Origin: Anaerocolumna sp. MB42-C2
GTDB lineage: Bacteria > Bacillota > Clostridia > Lachnospirales > Lachnospiraceae
Assembly: GCF_030913705.1 (NCBI RefSeq)
Contig: NZ_CP133190.1
Coordinates: 4,365,501 to 4,429,500, forward strand
Length of the DNA: 64,000 nt
Reading direction: 5' to 3'
The position numbers and the translations under genes were made by a program. Within the stretch, counting starts at the first letter, position 1. Every line of letters begins with the position of its first letter. Below are positions 43,268-52,539 of the stretch, in pieces. The notes below the pieces were generated by a model that worked only from the letters and a program-made list of their open reading frames with translations, did no database searches and had not been told where the DNA came from.

Positions 43268-45319
43268 ATGAGTGATACATTGTGGTGGAAAGAACCGATG
43301 AGGGTGATACAATTTAATCTGCAGGTAAAGGATACCCCCGGAATGGATCCTGCTAAAATTGCAGGAGAAACGAAAGAGATGGCTGCCAATGTTGTTGTAA
43401 TGAATGTAGGCGGAATCTATGCCTGGTATGAAAGTAAGGTAAAGTATCACCACATCAATGAGTATCTGCCGAAGAACCGGGATCTGCTAAAGGATTTAAT
43501 AGAAGAATTTCATAAAAGAAATATCAAATTTGTTGCACGTTTTGATTTCAGTATTACGGATGATACCACTTATCAGGAAAAACCACAGTGGTTTGCAAGG
43601 CATAAGGATAAGTCTCCTTATTACAGGGGCGAGAAACGTATGGGTGAATGGTCTTTGTTACTAAATACCTGCGCAACAGGTGGGTACCGTAATGAAGAGG
43701 TCGCTGTTCCGGTTATTAACGAGGTACTTGACCATTATGACATTGACGGAATCTTCTTTAATGCACCCTCTGCCTCTGCCTGCTTCTGTGAAAGATGTCA
43801 GGATAAATATCAGAAGAAATACGGAAAACCAATGCCGGAGAGCGATCTGGAATTTGAGGACGACTGGTTATCCCAGTGTACCAAGGACAATATTGCCGTG
43901 ATCTACAAAGCAATTAAGGCGAAAAAAGCGGATGTTCCAATGATTTTATATTATTATCCCAATTCTGCCATATCTAAATCCTTTGGACGGTTTGACAGAG
44001 ACAGTATTTACGACAGATATGCAACGGCAGACCTAATCTGTACGGAATCTCAGGATGTTTTATCTAAGGGGATAAAAGAAATCCCGGATACCATACACCC
44101 AATTGTCGCTATGAAATCGGGACAGATAGAAGATAGCAGTTTGCTTCCCTTTGGCATTATTCATTCCTGCCCCGGTATGGATTGGAGACATGTGGGGCTT
44201 CCGGAAGCAGAGTATCTGCCCTGGATGTGCCAGGTTCCGGCTTCCCGTGGTGTTATCTGGCACTCACTCACGGGTTATAATGATACGATTGCCGATAAGC
44301 GTATTATAAGAGCAGTGACTAAAGTAGATAAGATGATTCAAAAAACGGAAAAGGATATGAAAGGAGCTGTTAGTAAGGCGGAAGTGCTGCTGCTAAGCAA
44401 TGGAACACCGGCTACCAGAGGTTGGGTTGAGGCACTTGTGAAATCCCATATCCAATTTGATTTTATGTTTGAGTACCGGATGAATCTGGAAATCATGAAA
44501 AAATACCCGGTGGTGATTGCACCGGAAAGTTTTATGGTATATGAGGGTGTGGCTGATATGTTAAAGGAATACGTATCAGGCGGTGGCAGTTTGATTGCAG
44601 AAAATACCGATTATAACAGTATTGTAAATAACTGCGATTTCTTTGGTATAGAGAAAGATATCAGTGTTGGGGAATTCCTTTATGCCAGCTACTTACGCTT
44701 TGAAGAGGAGGGTGCCGCCTTGAAAGCGGGAATGGATACGGACAAGATAGCGTTCCGCGGAGTGGTAAGTTATTGTAACCCAAAGGAAGGGGCAAGGACA
44801 TTGGCAACCCTGGTGCCGCCATTTGCACCGCTTGAAGTGGTAGGGGCTCCCCCGGAACGTTCTTCTATTCCAAGACCTTATACGGATATTCCATTATGTA
44901 TTCTCAATACCTATGGGAAAGGAAAAGTCCTGTTCCTTTCGTTTTCTCTAAATATGCTGATTTCCGAATTTAAGATGTCGGATCACTACAAAATGGTTTC
45001 CAATGCTTTTGATTTTATGTTGGGCAGAAGAAGAGAACTGGAAGTGAGCGCTCCATCCGCCGTACAGGTAACCATGTATGAGAAAGATAAGCAGATATTA
45101 GTTCATTTCGTAAATGAAATCGGACAGAGACCGTTAATGGAAAATATACCTTTCCATGGATTATCTTTTAGTGTGGGACTGAATAATTCCCAAATAGTAA
45201 AAAATGTCCGCTCCGTGATCGGAGAAGAAACCGTATCCTTTAAAACCACTGACGGCAGGGTGGAAATAACAGCGGATAAACTGGAAATATGGGATATGTT
45301 TTCTATCGATTTAGTATAG
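43268..45319 (+). CDS. Glycosidase-like protein with TIM barrel and amidotransferase-like domain
   Basis: 683 residues from ATG 43268; a TTG 35 codons upstream would extend it into the structured leader. N-terminal barrel-like half (VVVMNVGGIYAWY, KFVARFDFS, DGIFFNAPSASACFC with a CxxC pair, TESQDVL), resembling the hypothetical glycosyl hydrolase 6 group. Then a domain like the beta-galactosidase trimerisation/class I amidotransferase fold (PVVIAPESFMVYEG, GGGSLIAEN, GKGKVLFLSF) and a C-terminal beta domain. No signal peptide. Activity unknown; probably cleaves the sugar imported by 39858-43057. Confidence 0.72.
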   Translation: MSDTLWWKEPMRVIQFNLQVKDTPGMDPAKIAGETKEMAANVVVMNVGGIYAWYESKVKYHHINEYLPKNRDLLKDLIEEFHKRNIKFVARFDFSITDDTTYQEKPQWFARHKDKSPYYRGEKRMGEWSLLLNTCATGGYRNEEVAVPVINEVLDHYDIDGIFFNAPSASACFCERCQDKYQKKYGKPMPESDLEFEDDWLSQCTKDNIAVIYKAIKAKKADVPMILYYYPNSAISKSFGRFDRDSIYDRYATADLICTESQDVLSKGIKEIPDTIHPIVAMKSGQIEDSSLLPFGIIHSCPGMDWRHVGLPEAEYLPWMCQVPASRGVIWHSLTGYNDTIADKRIIRAVTKVDKMIQKTEKDMKGAVSKAEVLLLSNGTPATRGWVEALVKSHIQFDFMFEYRMNLEIMKKYPVVIAPESFMVYEGVADMLKEYVSGGGSLIAENTDYNSIVNNCDFFGIEKDISVGEFLYASYLRFEEEGAALKAGMDTDKIAFRGVVSYCNPKEGARTLATLVPPFAPLEVVGAPPERSSIPRPYTDIPLCILNTYGKGKVLFLSFSLNMLISEFKMSDHYKMVSNAFDFMLGRRRELEVSAPSAVQVTMYEKDKQILVHFVNEIGQRPLMENIPFHGLSFSVGLNNSQIVKNVRSVIGEETVSFKTTDGRVEITADKLEIWDMFSIDLV

Positions 45320-45421
45320 TCTCGCAAAAGATAAACAGGTAAACAACCCGGAGACGAGGTTTATAAGAATAGCAAAAGAGGCGATTCTTACGAATTTATA
45401 TCAGGAGGTTATGGTGTTAGT

Positions 45422-47467
45422 ATGATACAGGAAAAAACTAAACTTAAATTAACCGAAGCTATGAGATTTGCTTTAGAGCAATTACATAAAACGGATGGCT
45501 GTATGAAAGGAAAATCATCAGTCATACTGGAACTTGAAATAGATAATACAATTGCACCCCAGGGATATCGGTTGGAACGCACTGGGAATATAATTACAAT
45601 ATCCGGTGGGGATGAAGCCGGTGTTATGTATGGTATATTGGACCTGGCGAAGCATATCAGTCATGAAAAAAGCATAGAGGGTATTACATCTACAGAAATA
45701 AATCCGTACCTAAAGAACAGGGGGATAAAATTCAATATTCCTCTGGATGCAAGAACCCCAAGTTATTCCGATGCTGCGGATTGTGCATCTTATAACATTA
45801 AAAATATGTGGGATTTCAATTTTTGGACGGAATTTTTAGACCGTATGGCATTAAATAAATATAATGTCTTGTCCTTATGGACGTTATCACCGTTTCCATC
45901 CCTGGTCCGAATTCCGGAATATCCGTTAACTGCGCTGGAAGATGTAAAACGGACCACCAGGCCTTTTAAAGCAAGTTTAATTGGATGGGGTATTTATGCC
46001 GACGATTTCGAAAACAGCCTGGTTACTGTTAAAAAAATTACAATGGACGAAAAGATATCCTTCTGGCAGGAGGTAATGGAATATGCAAAGAACCGCTGTA
46101 TTAAAATTTACCTTTTTACCTGGAACCTGTTTACCCACGGAACAGAAAAAAGTCCCTACGGTATTACCAGTGAACAGAATAATCCGGTTACAAAAGATTA
46201 TGTATACTGCGGCACCAAAGCATTGTTAAGGACGTATCCTTTACTTGCAGGCCTTGGAGTAACTGCCGGAGAGCATATGTTTGGAGATGATACGGATGTT
46301 CCTTTTTTGGCGGATACCTATGGCAGAGGTGTTAAGGAGGTATTAAACGAACAAAAGGACAGAGAGTTCCGTTTTATCCACAGAATGCAGATGACCCGAT
46401 ATGACAGTATCATGTCTGAGTTTGAAGATTTTCCATGTCCTTTTGAAATAAGTTTTAAATATTCCCAGGCACATATGTATTCCAATACAAAACCGGCATT
46501 TATAAAGAAGTTTCTTCTCGAAAAAAAGCCGGATATTAAAATCTGGCTGACCGTACGCAACGATGATTTTTATATGTATCGCTGGGGTAACCCTGATTTT
46601 GCACGGGAGTACTTACGCGGAATGCCTGCAGATACCATGACCGGTTATTATATGGGTGCCGACGGTTATACCTGGGGCCGGGATTATATGGATAAAAGGG
46701 ACTTATCCCATCCGCAGTTTGTGGATAAAATGTGGTATATGTATTCTATTTGGGGACAATTATCTTACAATACCGATCTTACGGAAAGTTATTTTAAGAA
46801 TGAATTAAAATTGCATTTTAAATCAGATGAGAACGATCTAATGTATGAAACCTGGAAACATGCTTCCGACATTATTCCTGAAGTAAACTGTACCCATTGG
46901 CATGATTTTGATTTTCAGTGGTATCCGGAAGGCTGCTGCATGTATGAGCCGAAGACAGATAAGCTGGTATTTGCCGATATTAATGAATTTGTTTTCTGCA
47001 TAAGTGTTCCGGGAGGAGAATATATTTCCGTGTCGGATTACTGCAGAGCGACATTTAATAATGAATGCATAGAGGGAAAGGATCCCCTAGTTATGGCTGA
47101 TTCCATTTGGAATCATGCGGATAAAGCCATGAAAGGGGTAAAGAAACTTGAAAAAAGCAGAGGGGCTAACCGGGAACTTAAATATACCCTGGATGATATG
47201 GAAGCCTTAAGTTATTTGGGATTCTATTATTCTCTGAAAATAAAGGCAGCAGTTTCCTTGTGTATGTACCGATTAACAGGGAAAAGGACTTTACAGGAGG
47301 AAGCGTCTTCCATATTAAGTGCGGCAAGCGAATACTGGAAGAAATATTCCGCTAAATCAGCGGAAATGTATACACCTCAGGTACTTACCCGGTTATGCGG
47401 TTATGTAGATGTACAGCGCTTTGATATACAAACGGAATTGGATGTTTTGCTTGCATTAGAAGATTAA
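45422..47467 (+). CDS. Putative glycoside hydrolase with GH20/GH67-like N-domain
   Basis: 681 residues, no signal peptide. N-terminal segment APQGYRLERTGNIITISGGD..GVMYGILDL resembles the zincin-like domain before the barrel of GH20 and GH67 enzymes; the central barrel-like part starts NRGIKFNIPLD and contains several Trp/Asp/Glu-rich stretches (DFNFWTEFLDRMALNKYN, AGEHMFGDDTD, THWHDFDFQW). An alpha-glucuronidase-like activity would suit the acid-sugar context, but this is inference. RBS AGGAGG is 13 nt from the ATG, a long spacing. Followed by a terminator that ends the region. Confidence 0.68.
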   Translation: MIQEKTKLKLTEAMRFALEQLHKTDGCMKGKSSVILELEIDNTIAPQGYRLERTGNIITISGGDEAGVMYGILDLAKHISHEKSIEGITSTEINPYLKNRGIKFNIPLDARTPSYSDAADCASYNIKNMWDFNFWTEFLDRMALNKYNVLSLWTLSPFPSLVRIPEYPLTALEDVKRTTRPFKASLIGWGIYADDFENSLVTVKKITMDEKISFWQEVMEYAKNRCIKIYLFTWNLFTHGTEKSPYGITSEQNNPVTKDYVYCGTKALLRTYPLLAGLGVTAGEHMFGDDTDVPFLADTYGRGVKEVLNEQKDREFRFIHRMQMTRYDSIMSEFEDFPCPFEISFKYSQAHMYSNTKPAFIKKFLLEKKPDIKIWLTVRNDDFYMYRWGNPDFAREYLRGMPADTMTGYYMGADGYTWGRDYMDKRDLSHPQFVDKMWYMYSIWGQLSYNTDLTESYFKNELKLHFKSDENDLMYETWKHASDIIPEVNCTHWHDFDFQWYPEGCCMYEPKTDKLVFADINEFVFCISVPGGEYISVSDYCRATFNNECIEGKDPLVMADSIWNHADKAMKGVKKLEKSRGANRELKYTLDDMEALSYLGFYYSLKIKAAVSLCMYRLTGKRTLQEEASSILSAASEYWKKYSAKSAEMYTPQVLTRLCGYVDVQRFDIQTELDVLLALED

Positions 47468-47495
47468 ATAAGAAAAATCATTAGGATGTAATAGG

Positions 47496-47546
47496 GAACC
47501 TATGGAATAGATAATTAAAAAACTATTTCTATAGGTTCTTTTTTTT
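47496..47546 (+). terminator. Rho-independent terminator
   Basis: GAACCTAT (47496-47503) pairs with ATAGGTTC (47531-47538), with additional AATAG/CTATT pairing, then eight T. Confidence 0.9.
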
Positions 47547-47626
47547 GCTATTTTATAAAAAATTTTGTAGAAGAGCATGTAACTGTGATAGAATAACCTA
47601 AAGAGAATTATGATATGGAGGAAGTT

Positions 47627-48565
47627 ATGGGGAGCGGAAAGCAATCGTATAATTATAATCTTAACAATATTGACCAAACATGTAAAATGGCAAAAGCATT
47701 ATCTTCACCGATTCGTTTGGAGATTCTAAAATTATTGATCGGTAAATCTATGACAATGGGTGAATTGGCACAGCTACTTTTTGTTTCCGTGTCCTCTGTC
47801 AGTATGCACACAAAAGTTTTGGAGGAAACAGAGTTGATTACCATAACGCCCAAGCCGGGAAAACATGGTGCCCAGAAGGTTTGCGGGATAAGTGCAGATA
47901 AAGTTTTGTTCGATTTTTTTGGGAATTCTGGAAGTGAACCCCGCAGACCTGCTAAAGTTATGGATATTGCAGTGGGAAACTATTCGGAAGCCGAAATCAA
48001 TGAGCCTTGCGGAATTGCAAGCGGTGAGAATTATGTTGATATAGAAGACACCCGGTATGGCTTTTATGATCCGGCACATATAGATGCACAGCTGATCTGG
48101 TTTACATCCGGTTATCTGAGATATCGAATCTCCAATAAATATTTAACCGGTGAGAATGTAAAAAGTTTAAATATAAGCTTTGAGATTTGTTCGGAAGCTC
48201 CGGGGTATAATAATATCTGGCCATCTGATATATACTTGAAAATAAACGGTATCTTGCTTCATTCTTTTCGGGTAAACGGTGATTTTGGAGGAATTCGAGG
48301 TATTAACAATCCTGAGTGGTGGCCCGATTCCAATACACAGTTTGGTGAGCTTAAAAAGATTTCCATTACAAAATTCGGGACTTTTTTTAACGGGAAATCC
48401 GTTTCCGGAAATACTTTGACAAATCTCAAAGTAAACGAAAATTATTATTTTACCTTTGAAATCGGTGTAGATAAGAATAGTGAGTGCCCGGGGGGAATGA
48501 ACTTATTTGGAAGAAAATTTGGCAACTATGCTCAGGATATTCGGTTTGAAATACAATATAACTAG
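47627..48565 (+). CDS. ArsR-family regulator with large putative sensor domain (paralogue)
   Basis: Start set at ATG 47627, just after GGAGGAAG; ATG 47615 would include that RBS in the coding sequence. 312 residues: winged helix ~10-80 (SSPIRLEILKLLIG, SVSSVSMHTKVLEETEL), then the same C-terminal domain as the 547 protein, with RYGFYD, QLIWFTSGYLRYR, EICSEAPGYNN and GGMNLFGRKFGNYAQ. A TTGTAG-N18-TAGAAT promoter-like pair lies at about 47565-47594. The TTACA-N7-TGTAA palindrome is not seen here, so its operator must differ. It probably controls nearby genes such as the GH43 at 48854. Confidence 0.8.
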   Translation: MGSGKQSYNYNLNNIDQTCKMAKALSSPIRLEILKLLIGKSMTMGELAQLLFVSVSSVSMHTKVLEETELITITPKPGKHGAQKVCGISADKVLFDFFGNSGSEPRRPAKVMDIAVGNYSEAEINEPCGIASGENYVDIEDTRYGFYDPAHIDAQLIWFTSGYLRYRISNKYLTGENVKSLNISFEICSEAPGYNNIWPSDIYLKINGILLHSFRVNGDFGGIRGINNPEWWPDSNTQFGELKKISITKFGTFFNGKSVSGNTLTNLKVNENYYFTFEIGVDKNSECPGGMNLFGRKFGNYAQDIRFEIQYN

Positions 48566-48853
48566 TATATCGCTGAGAAAAATACCTGGTATTGAATAGG
48601 AGTGATATTTTTGCAAAGTATACAGGCATTTAACACCCTTAATCTTAAGGGTTAAGTGCTAATTACTTCAATGAAATTGTAGTAATATAGAAATAATATA
48701 CAAGATGGCTGAAAATTATTGAAATAGACATAAAGAGCATGTAAAGTATACTAATACTATGATTAGCCTGATTAAAACAATACAAATAATTTACAATTGT
48801 CTATTTGCGGATTGTTTAGGCAGAGAACAAAAGTGTAAGGAGATGACTAGTTT
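48566..48853 (+). other. Leader of the GH43 gene with palindrome and possible 14-codon frame
   Basis: Contains an imperfect palindrome around ACCCTTAA..TTAAGGGT (about 48626-48659). A TTG-started 14-codon frame (48611-48655) lies behind AGGAGTGA and runs into the palindrome, a leader-peptide-like layout that may be chance. No larger gene. Confidence 0.35.
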
Positions 48854-49774
48854 ATGAATATCAAAAATCCTGTCCCTATAGAAAATATAGGGGATCCTTA
48901 TATCCTATTTTTTGAGGGAAAATACTATTTATATGCTACCAGCCATTTTGACGGATATTATTGCTGGATTTCAGAAAATCTAAATGACTGGAAAGAACCT
49001 GTGGTCTGTTATAAAGCTACAGATAAAAGTTTTGGCAATTCCTGCTTTTGGGCACCTGAAGTATATAATTTCAATGGTAAATTTTATATGTATTATACCG
49101 CCCAATGGAAGAAATATGAGGAAGAGGCCTTACGTATCGGGGTAGCCATCGCGGATAAACCGGAGGGCCCTTTTGAGGAGGTATTTGAGGAACAGCCTAT
49201 GTTTGATTTTGGATATGGTGCCCTAGATGCCCATATATTAAAGGATGGAGAATATAATTATTTATATTATTCCCGAGCCGGAGCCGATCATTATGTTAAC
49301 GGAGCGAAAGAATCCGAAGTATATGTTGTCAGGTTAGATGAAGATTTCATTTCTGTGAAAGGTGAGGGTAAGTTGATTCTTCAGCCGGAACAGGAATGGG
49401 AGCGTATTTATGAGGGGGAAAAACAATTTTGGAATGAAGGACCCTTTGTTATCAAAGAGGAAGGGCGGTATCATCTGATGTATTCTGCTAATTTTTTCGC
49501 TTCGAAACACTATGGTATTGGATGCGCCGTAGCAGATAATCCTATGGGACCTTTTGAGAAATATGAGAATAATCCGGTATTACATACTTCGGATACCATT
49601 TCAGGCCCCGGACATAACAGTGTGGTAAAAGACAATGATGGGAATTACTATTGTGTTTATCACGCTCATACCCATTATGAGAAGCCCAGCGGGGACCGTC
49701 AGGTATATATTACTCCCCTGAAGTTTAGAAATGGTAAGATATCTATGGAACATCCGAAATTAAGGAATGAGTAG
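48854..49774 (+). CDS. GH43-family glycoside hydrolase
   Basis: 306 residues forming one five-bladed propeller. Three expected carboxylates: base Asp14 in IGDPYI, pKa-modulating Asp125 in LDAHIL, and acid Glu195 in WNEGPFV. Also FWAPEVYNFNGKFYMYYTA and GHNSVVKD. GH43 members cut arabinose, xylose or galactose side chains from plant polymers. No signal peptide, so it acts on imported oligosaccharides. Confidence 0.9.
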   Translation: MNIKNPVPIENIGDPYILFFEGKYYLYATSHFDGYYCWISENLNDWKEPVVCYKATDKSFGNSCFWAPEVYNFNGKFYMYYTAQWKKYEEEALRIGVAIADKPEGPFEEVFEEQPMFDFGYGALDAHILKDGEYNYLYYSRAGADHYVNGAKESEVYVVRLDEDFISVKGEGKLILQPEQEWERIYEGEKQFWNEGPFVIKEEGRYHLMYSANFFASKHYGIGCAVADNPMGPFEKYENNPVLHTSDTISGPGHNSVVKDNDGNYYCVYHAHTHYEKPSGDRQVYITPLKFRNGKISMEHPKLRNE

Positions 49775-49848
49775 CAACCAGACCATAAACGGTTGTGTTT
49801 CGTTATCACAGAAATGTAATTAAATATGATTTTCATGCATAATACAAG

Positions 49849-49888
49849 CCTTTACAGTTGATTAATATTGTAAAGGTTTTTTCTTTTT
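49849..49888 (+). terminator. Rho-independent terminator after GH43
   Basis: CCTTTACA (49849-49856) pairs with TGTAAAGG (49869-49876), then TTTTTTC TTTTT. Confidence 0.85.
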
Positions 49889-49938
49889 ACTAAGTTCGGA
49901 TAGATATGTAATCCTTTAGAAGAAACAGATCGAAAGCA

Positions 49939-49967
49939 TTGTTATCATGCTTTAAGTTTGATATAAT
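49939..49967 (+). promoter_or_regulatory. Promoter of the SAM hydroxide adenosyltransferase gene
   Basis: TTGTTA (49939-49944), 17-bp spacer, TATAAT (49962-49967). Confidence 0.65.
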
Positions 49968-50035
49968 ATACAAATAAATTAATTATTATAAATAGTTGTT
50001 TTATTGCCTAAAATCACTAGAAAGGGTAACCTGAT

Positions 50036-50878
50036 ATGAACGAAAAACCAATATTAGTATTCCAGACTGATTTTACTTATAAAGAGGGAGCAGTTTGTGC
50101 CATGTATGGAGTGGTAAAATCCGTTGACCGCTCATTGGAAATATTCGATGGTACACATGAAATACCCAGGTTTGACACCTGGAGTGCCTCTTATCGTTTA
50201 TACCAATCCATGCAGTTCTGGCCAAAAGGGACCATATTTGTCTCCGTGGTTGACCCGGGAGTAGGAACATCAAGAAGAGCATGTGTTGCAAGGACTATCG
50301 ACGGATATTATGTTGTAACTCCGGACAACGGAAGTTTGACCCATGTTAAAAAATACATTGGTATCGCAGAAATAAGAGAAATTGATGAAAAGGTTAACCG
50401 TCTGCAATCTACCCTGGAAACCAGTATATTTCATGGACGTGATTTATTTGGATATTGTGCCGCAAGACTGGCAGGCGGTATTATATCTTACGAAGAAGTT
50501 GGCTCCGAATATCCGACGTGTGAAATCGTAGCCCATGAAATACAAGAACCAAAGTTGGAATTTGGGAAAGCGGAAGGAATATTTGAAATCGGAGATCCTA
50601 ACTTTGGTAACCTTTGGAGCAATATACCGGTAGCTGAGTTTTTAAATAACGGATTTCAATATGGTGATCTCTTAAATGTGACTATCTGCCATGATCATGA
50701 AGTCGTTTTTAATAATAAAGTTCCTTTTGTCAAAGCTTTCGGATATGTGAAACGAGGGGAAACAGTCATATATACCAATGAACTTATGAAAATATCAATC
50801 GCTGTCAGCCTGGGTGACTTCTGTGAAACTTACCGTATTACCTACGGGCAAGATTGGAAAGTAATCTTAGAAAAATAA
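50036..50878 (+). CDS. SAM hydroxide adenosyltransferase (DUF62 family)
   Basis: 280 residues. The family relates to fluorinase/chlorinase but uses water, cleaving S-adenosylmethionine to adenosine and methionine. The catalytic triad known for the hydroxide enzymes is visible: Asp73 and Arg80 in VDPGVGTSRR and His133 in FHGRD, with PDNGSLT between. Own promoter, upstream terminator, and convergent with the response regulator at 50905 with only 26 bp between the stops. Its physiological role is unclear in general. Confidence 0.9.
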   Translation: MNEKPILVFQTDFTYKEGAVCAMYGVVKSVDRSLEIFDGTHEIPRFDTWSASYRLYQSMQFWPKGTIFVSVVDPGVGTSRRACVARTIDGYYVVTPDNGSLTHVKKYIGIAEIREIDEKVNRLQSTLETSIFHGRDLFGYCAARLAGGIISYEEVGSEYPTCEIVAHEIQEPKLEFGKAEGIFEIGDPNFGNLWSNIPVAEFLNNGFQYGDLLNVTICHDHEVVFNNKVPFVKAFGYVKRGETVIYTNELMKISIAVSLGDFCETYRITYGQDWKVILEK

Positions 50879-50904
50879 AGGTAAAGCCAGACTCTTTTTC
50901 ATAC

Positions 50905-52503
50905 TTAACCTTTTACCCGATTCCGAAATTCCGACGGTGATTGTCCCATCCTCTTTTTAAAACAGGAACTGAAGTAATATTGATTGGTATATCCGATTTT
51001 TTCACTGATTTCTTTTAAGGATAAACCCGAGTGCAGGAGCATCTGGCAGGCCGCTTCAATCCGGACAGAGGTAATGATATCGGAAATGTTCTGACCGGTA
51101 CATTTTTTATATATTACACTGAGATGGGAGGGACTTACATTCACGTAGTCGGCGATATCATTCAGACAGAGTTCGTTTTTGTCGTAATGCTGTTTGATGT
51201 ATTTGAGAACAGAGTCGCACACCTGTTTATGATAGGTTTGTACCGAATCGGATAGTTTTCTGCATACATTCTGGCAGATTGAATCTAACCAGTGGAAGAT
51301 TTCTACACTTGTAGTATAAGAATCCATTTTGGAATACACTTGTATGATATCTTTTTCTATATCCGTACTATCAATATCCATTTCGTATAAAAATTTCAGG
51401 ATTCTTCCTAAAACTGAATAAATCCTTATGAACAGAAGATTTTTGGTCTGATAATTTTCTAATATTTCTTCCGAAAACTGTTTAATCCAGCCGGTTATTT
51501 GTACGGTATCTTTCTTACAGATGTATTGAATTAACAATTCTTCCTTATCAACGGAGAACAATGTGACTGACAGACTGGAACCCATAGAGTCTCTGGCGTC
51601 AAAGATATGCTGTTGAGGAAAGAAAAACCGGTATTCCAGTGCTCGTCTTGCACTGAGATAAGATTGATTCATGTCCCAGAGATATTTTATAATATTACCG
51701 ATTCCTACATTAACCGACAGGAGGTTATCCTGATAGTGTTCTGCCACATCCGTTATGATATTATAAAGCATCTTCTGAAAATATACCTGGTTTGAATAAT
51801 TGTGGCCGAGAATACAGGTTAATCCATGTAAATCATTTAAAATATAATGCAGATTAAGGGATTCAAACAATTTTTCAAGATAATTGTGGAGGTTTGTTAA
51901 TTCCAGATGGTATTTCTGTATTCCCAAGGAGGTTTTAATTTCAGCTGCATTTTCTATATCCAAAGAAATAACTACATAAAAATGACAGTTTAAATCCAGG
52001 TGCAGATAGTTTGGATAATTATTCAGATTATATTTGGCTTCATCACTGTAACTGTGGATCAGACTGGAGAAAAAACTGTCAATCATTGCAGGACGGCTGT
52101 TTTCAAGGATTTGTAAATTGGATTCTTCTTTTTCTATTAAAAATAAAGCATTTTTAACTTTTTCATTTAGGTATTGGTAATCGACCGGTTTTTCTACATA
52201 ATCATAAGCACCGATTCGGATTGCCTGTTTTGCATATTCAAATTTATCAAAAGCACTGATTAAAATTATTTTAATAAATGGATTTTTTTGTAATGCTTTA
52301 CTTGCTAAATCCAATCCGGTAAAACCCGGCATTACTATATCTGAGATAATTAAATCTATGGGTGTGGAATCCAGCACTTCTAGCGCGGCAGCTCCGTCAT
52401 ACTGCATTTCACAGACTTCGGCACCCAATGAGGCCCAGTTAATGTTTTTATAGATCCCCTCTACAGAGATATGATTATCATCCACTATCATTACTTTTTT
52501 CAT
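50905..52503 (-). CDS. YesN-type response regulator with AraC output domain
   Basis: 532 residues, normal YesN length. Receiver domain ~1-120 with Asp8-Asp9 and phospho-acceptor Asp55 (ISDIVMP), a long middle region ~130-420 and a C-terminal AraC double HTH ~430-530 (CLNDIADYVNVSPSHLSVIY, KEISEKIGYTNQYYFSSCFK). RBS GGGAGG. It follows the kinase gene at 52540 by 36 bp on the same strand. Likely target: the divergent importer operon at 54674. Confidence 0.9.
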   Translation of the reverse strand: MKKVMIVDDNHISVEGIYKNINWASLGAEVCEMQYDGAAALEVLDSTPIDLIISDIVMPGFTGLDLASKALQKNPFIKIILISAFDKFEYAKQAIRIGAYDYVEKPVDYQYLNEKVKNALFLIEKEESNLQILENSRPAMIDSFFSSLIHSYSDEAKYNLNNYPNYLHLDLNCHFYVVISLDIENAAEIKTSLGIQKYHLELTNLHNYLEKLFESLNLHYILNDLHGLTCILGHNYSNQVYFQKMLYNIITDVAEHYQDNLLSVNVGIGNIIKYLWDMNQSYLSARRALEYRFFFPQQHIFDARDSMGSSLSVTLFSVDKEELLIQYICKKDTVQITGWIKQFSEEILENYQTKNLLFIRIYSVLGRILKFLYEMDIDSTDIEKDIIQVYSKMDSYTTSVEIFHWLDSICQNVCRKLSDSVQTYHKQVCDSVLKYIKQHYDKNELCLNDIADYVNVSPSHLSVIYKKCTGQNISDIITSVRIEAACQMLLHSGLSLKEISEKIGYTNQYYFSSCFKKRMGQSPSEFRNRVKG

Positions 52504-52539
52504 AATTACCTCCCATCTGCCGCTTTAGCGGCATGAAAC

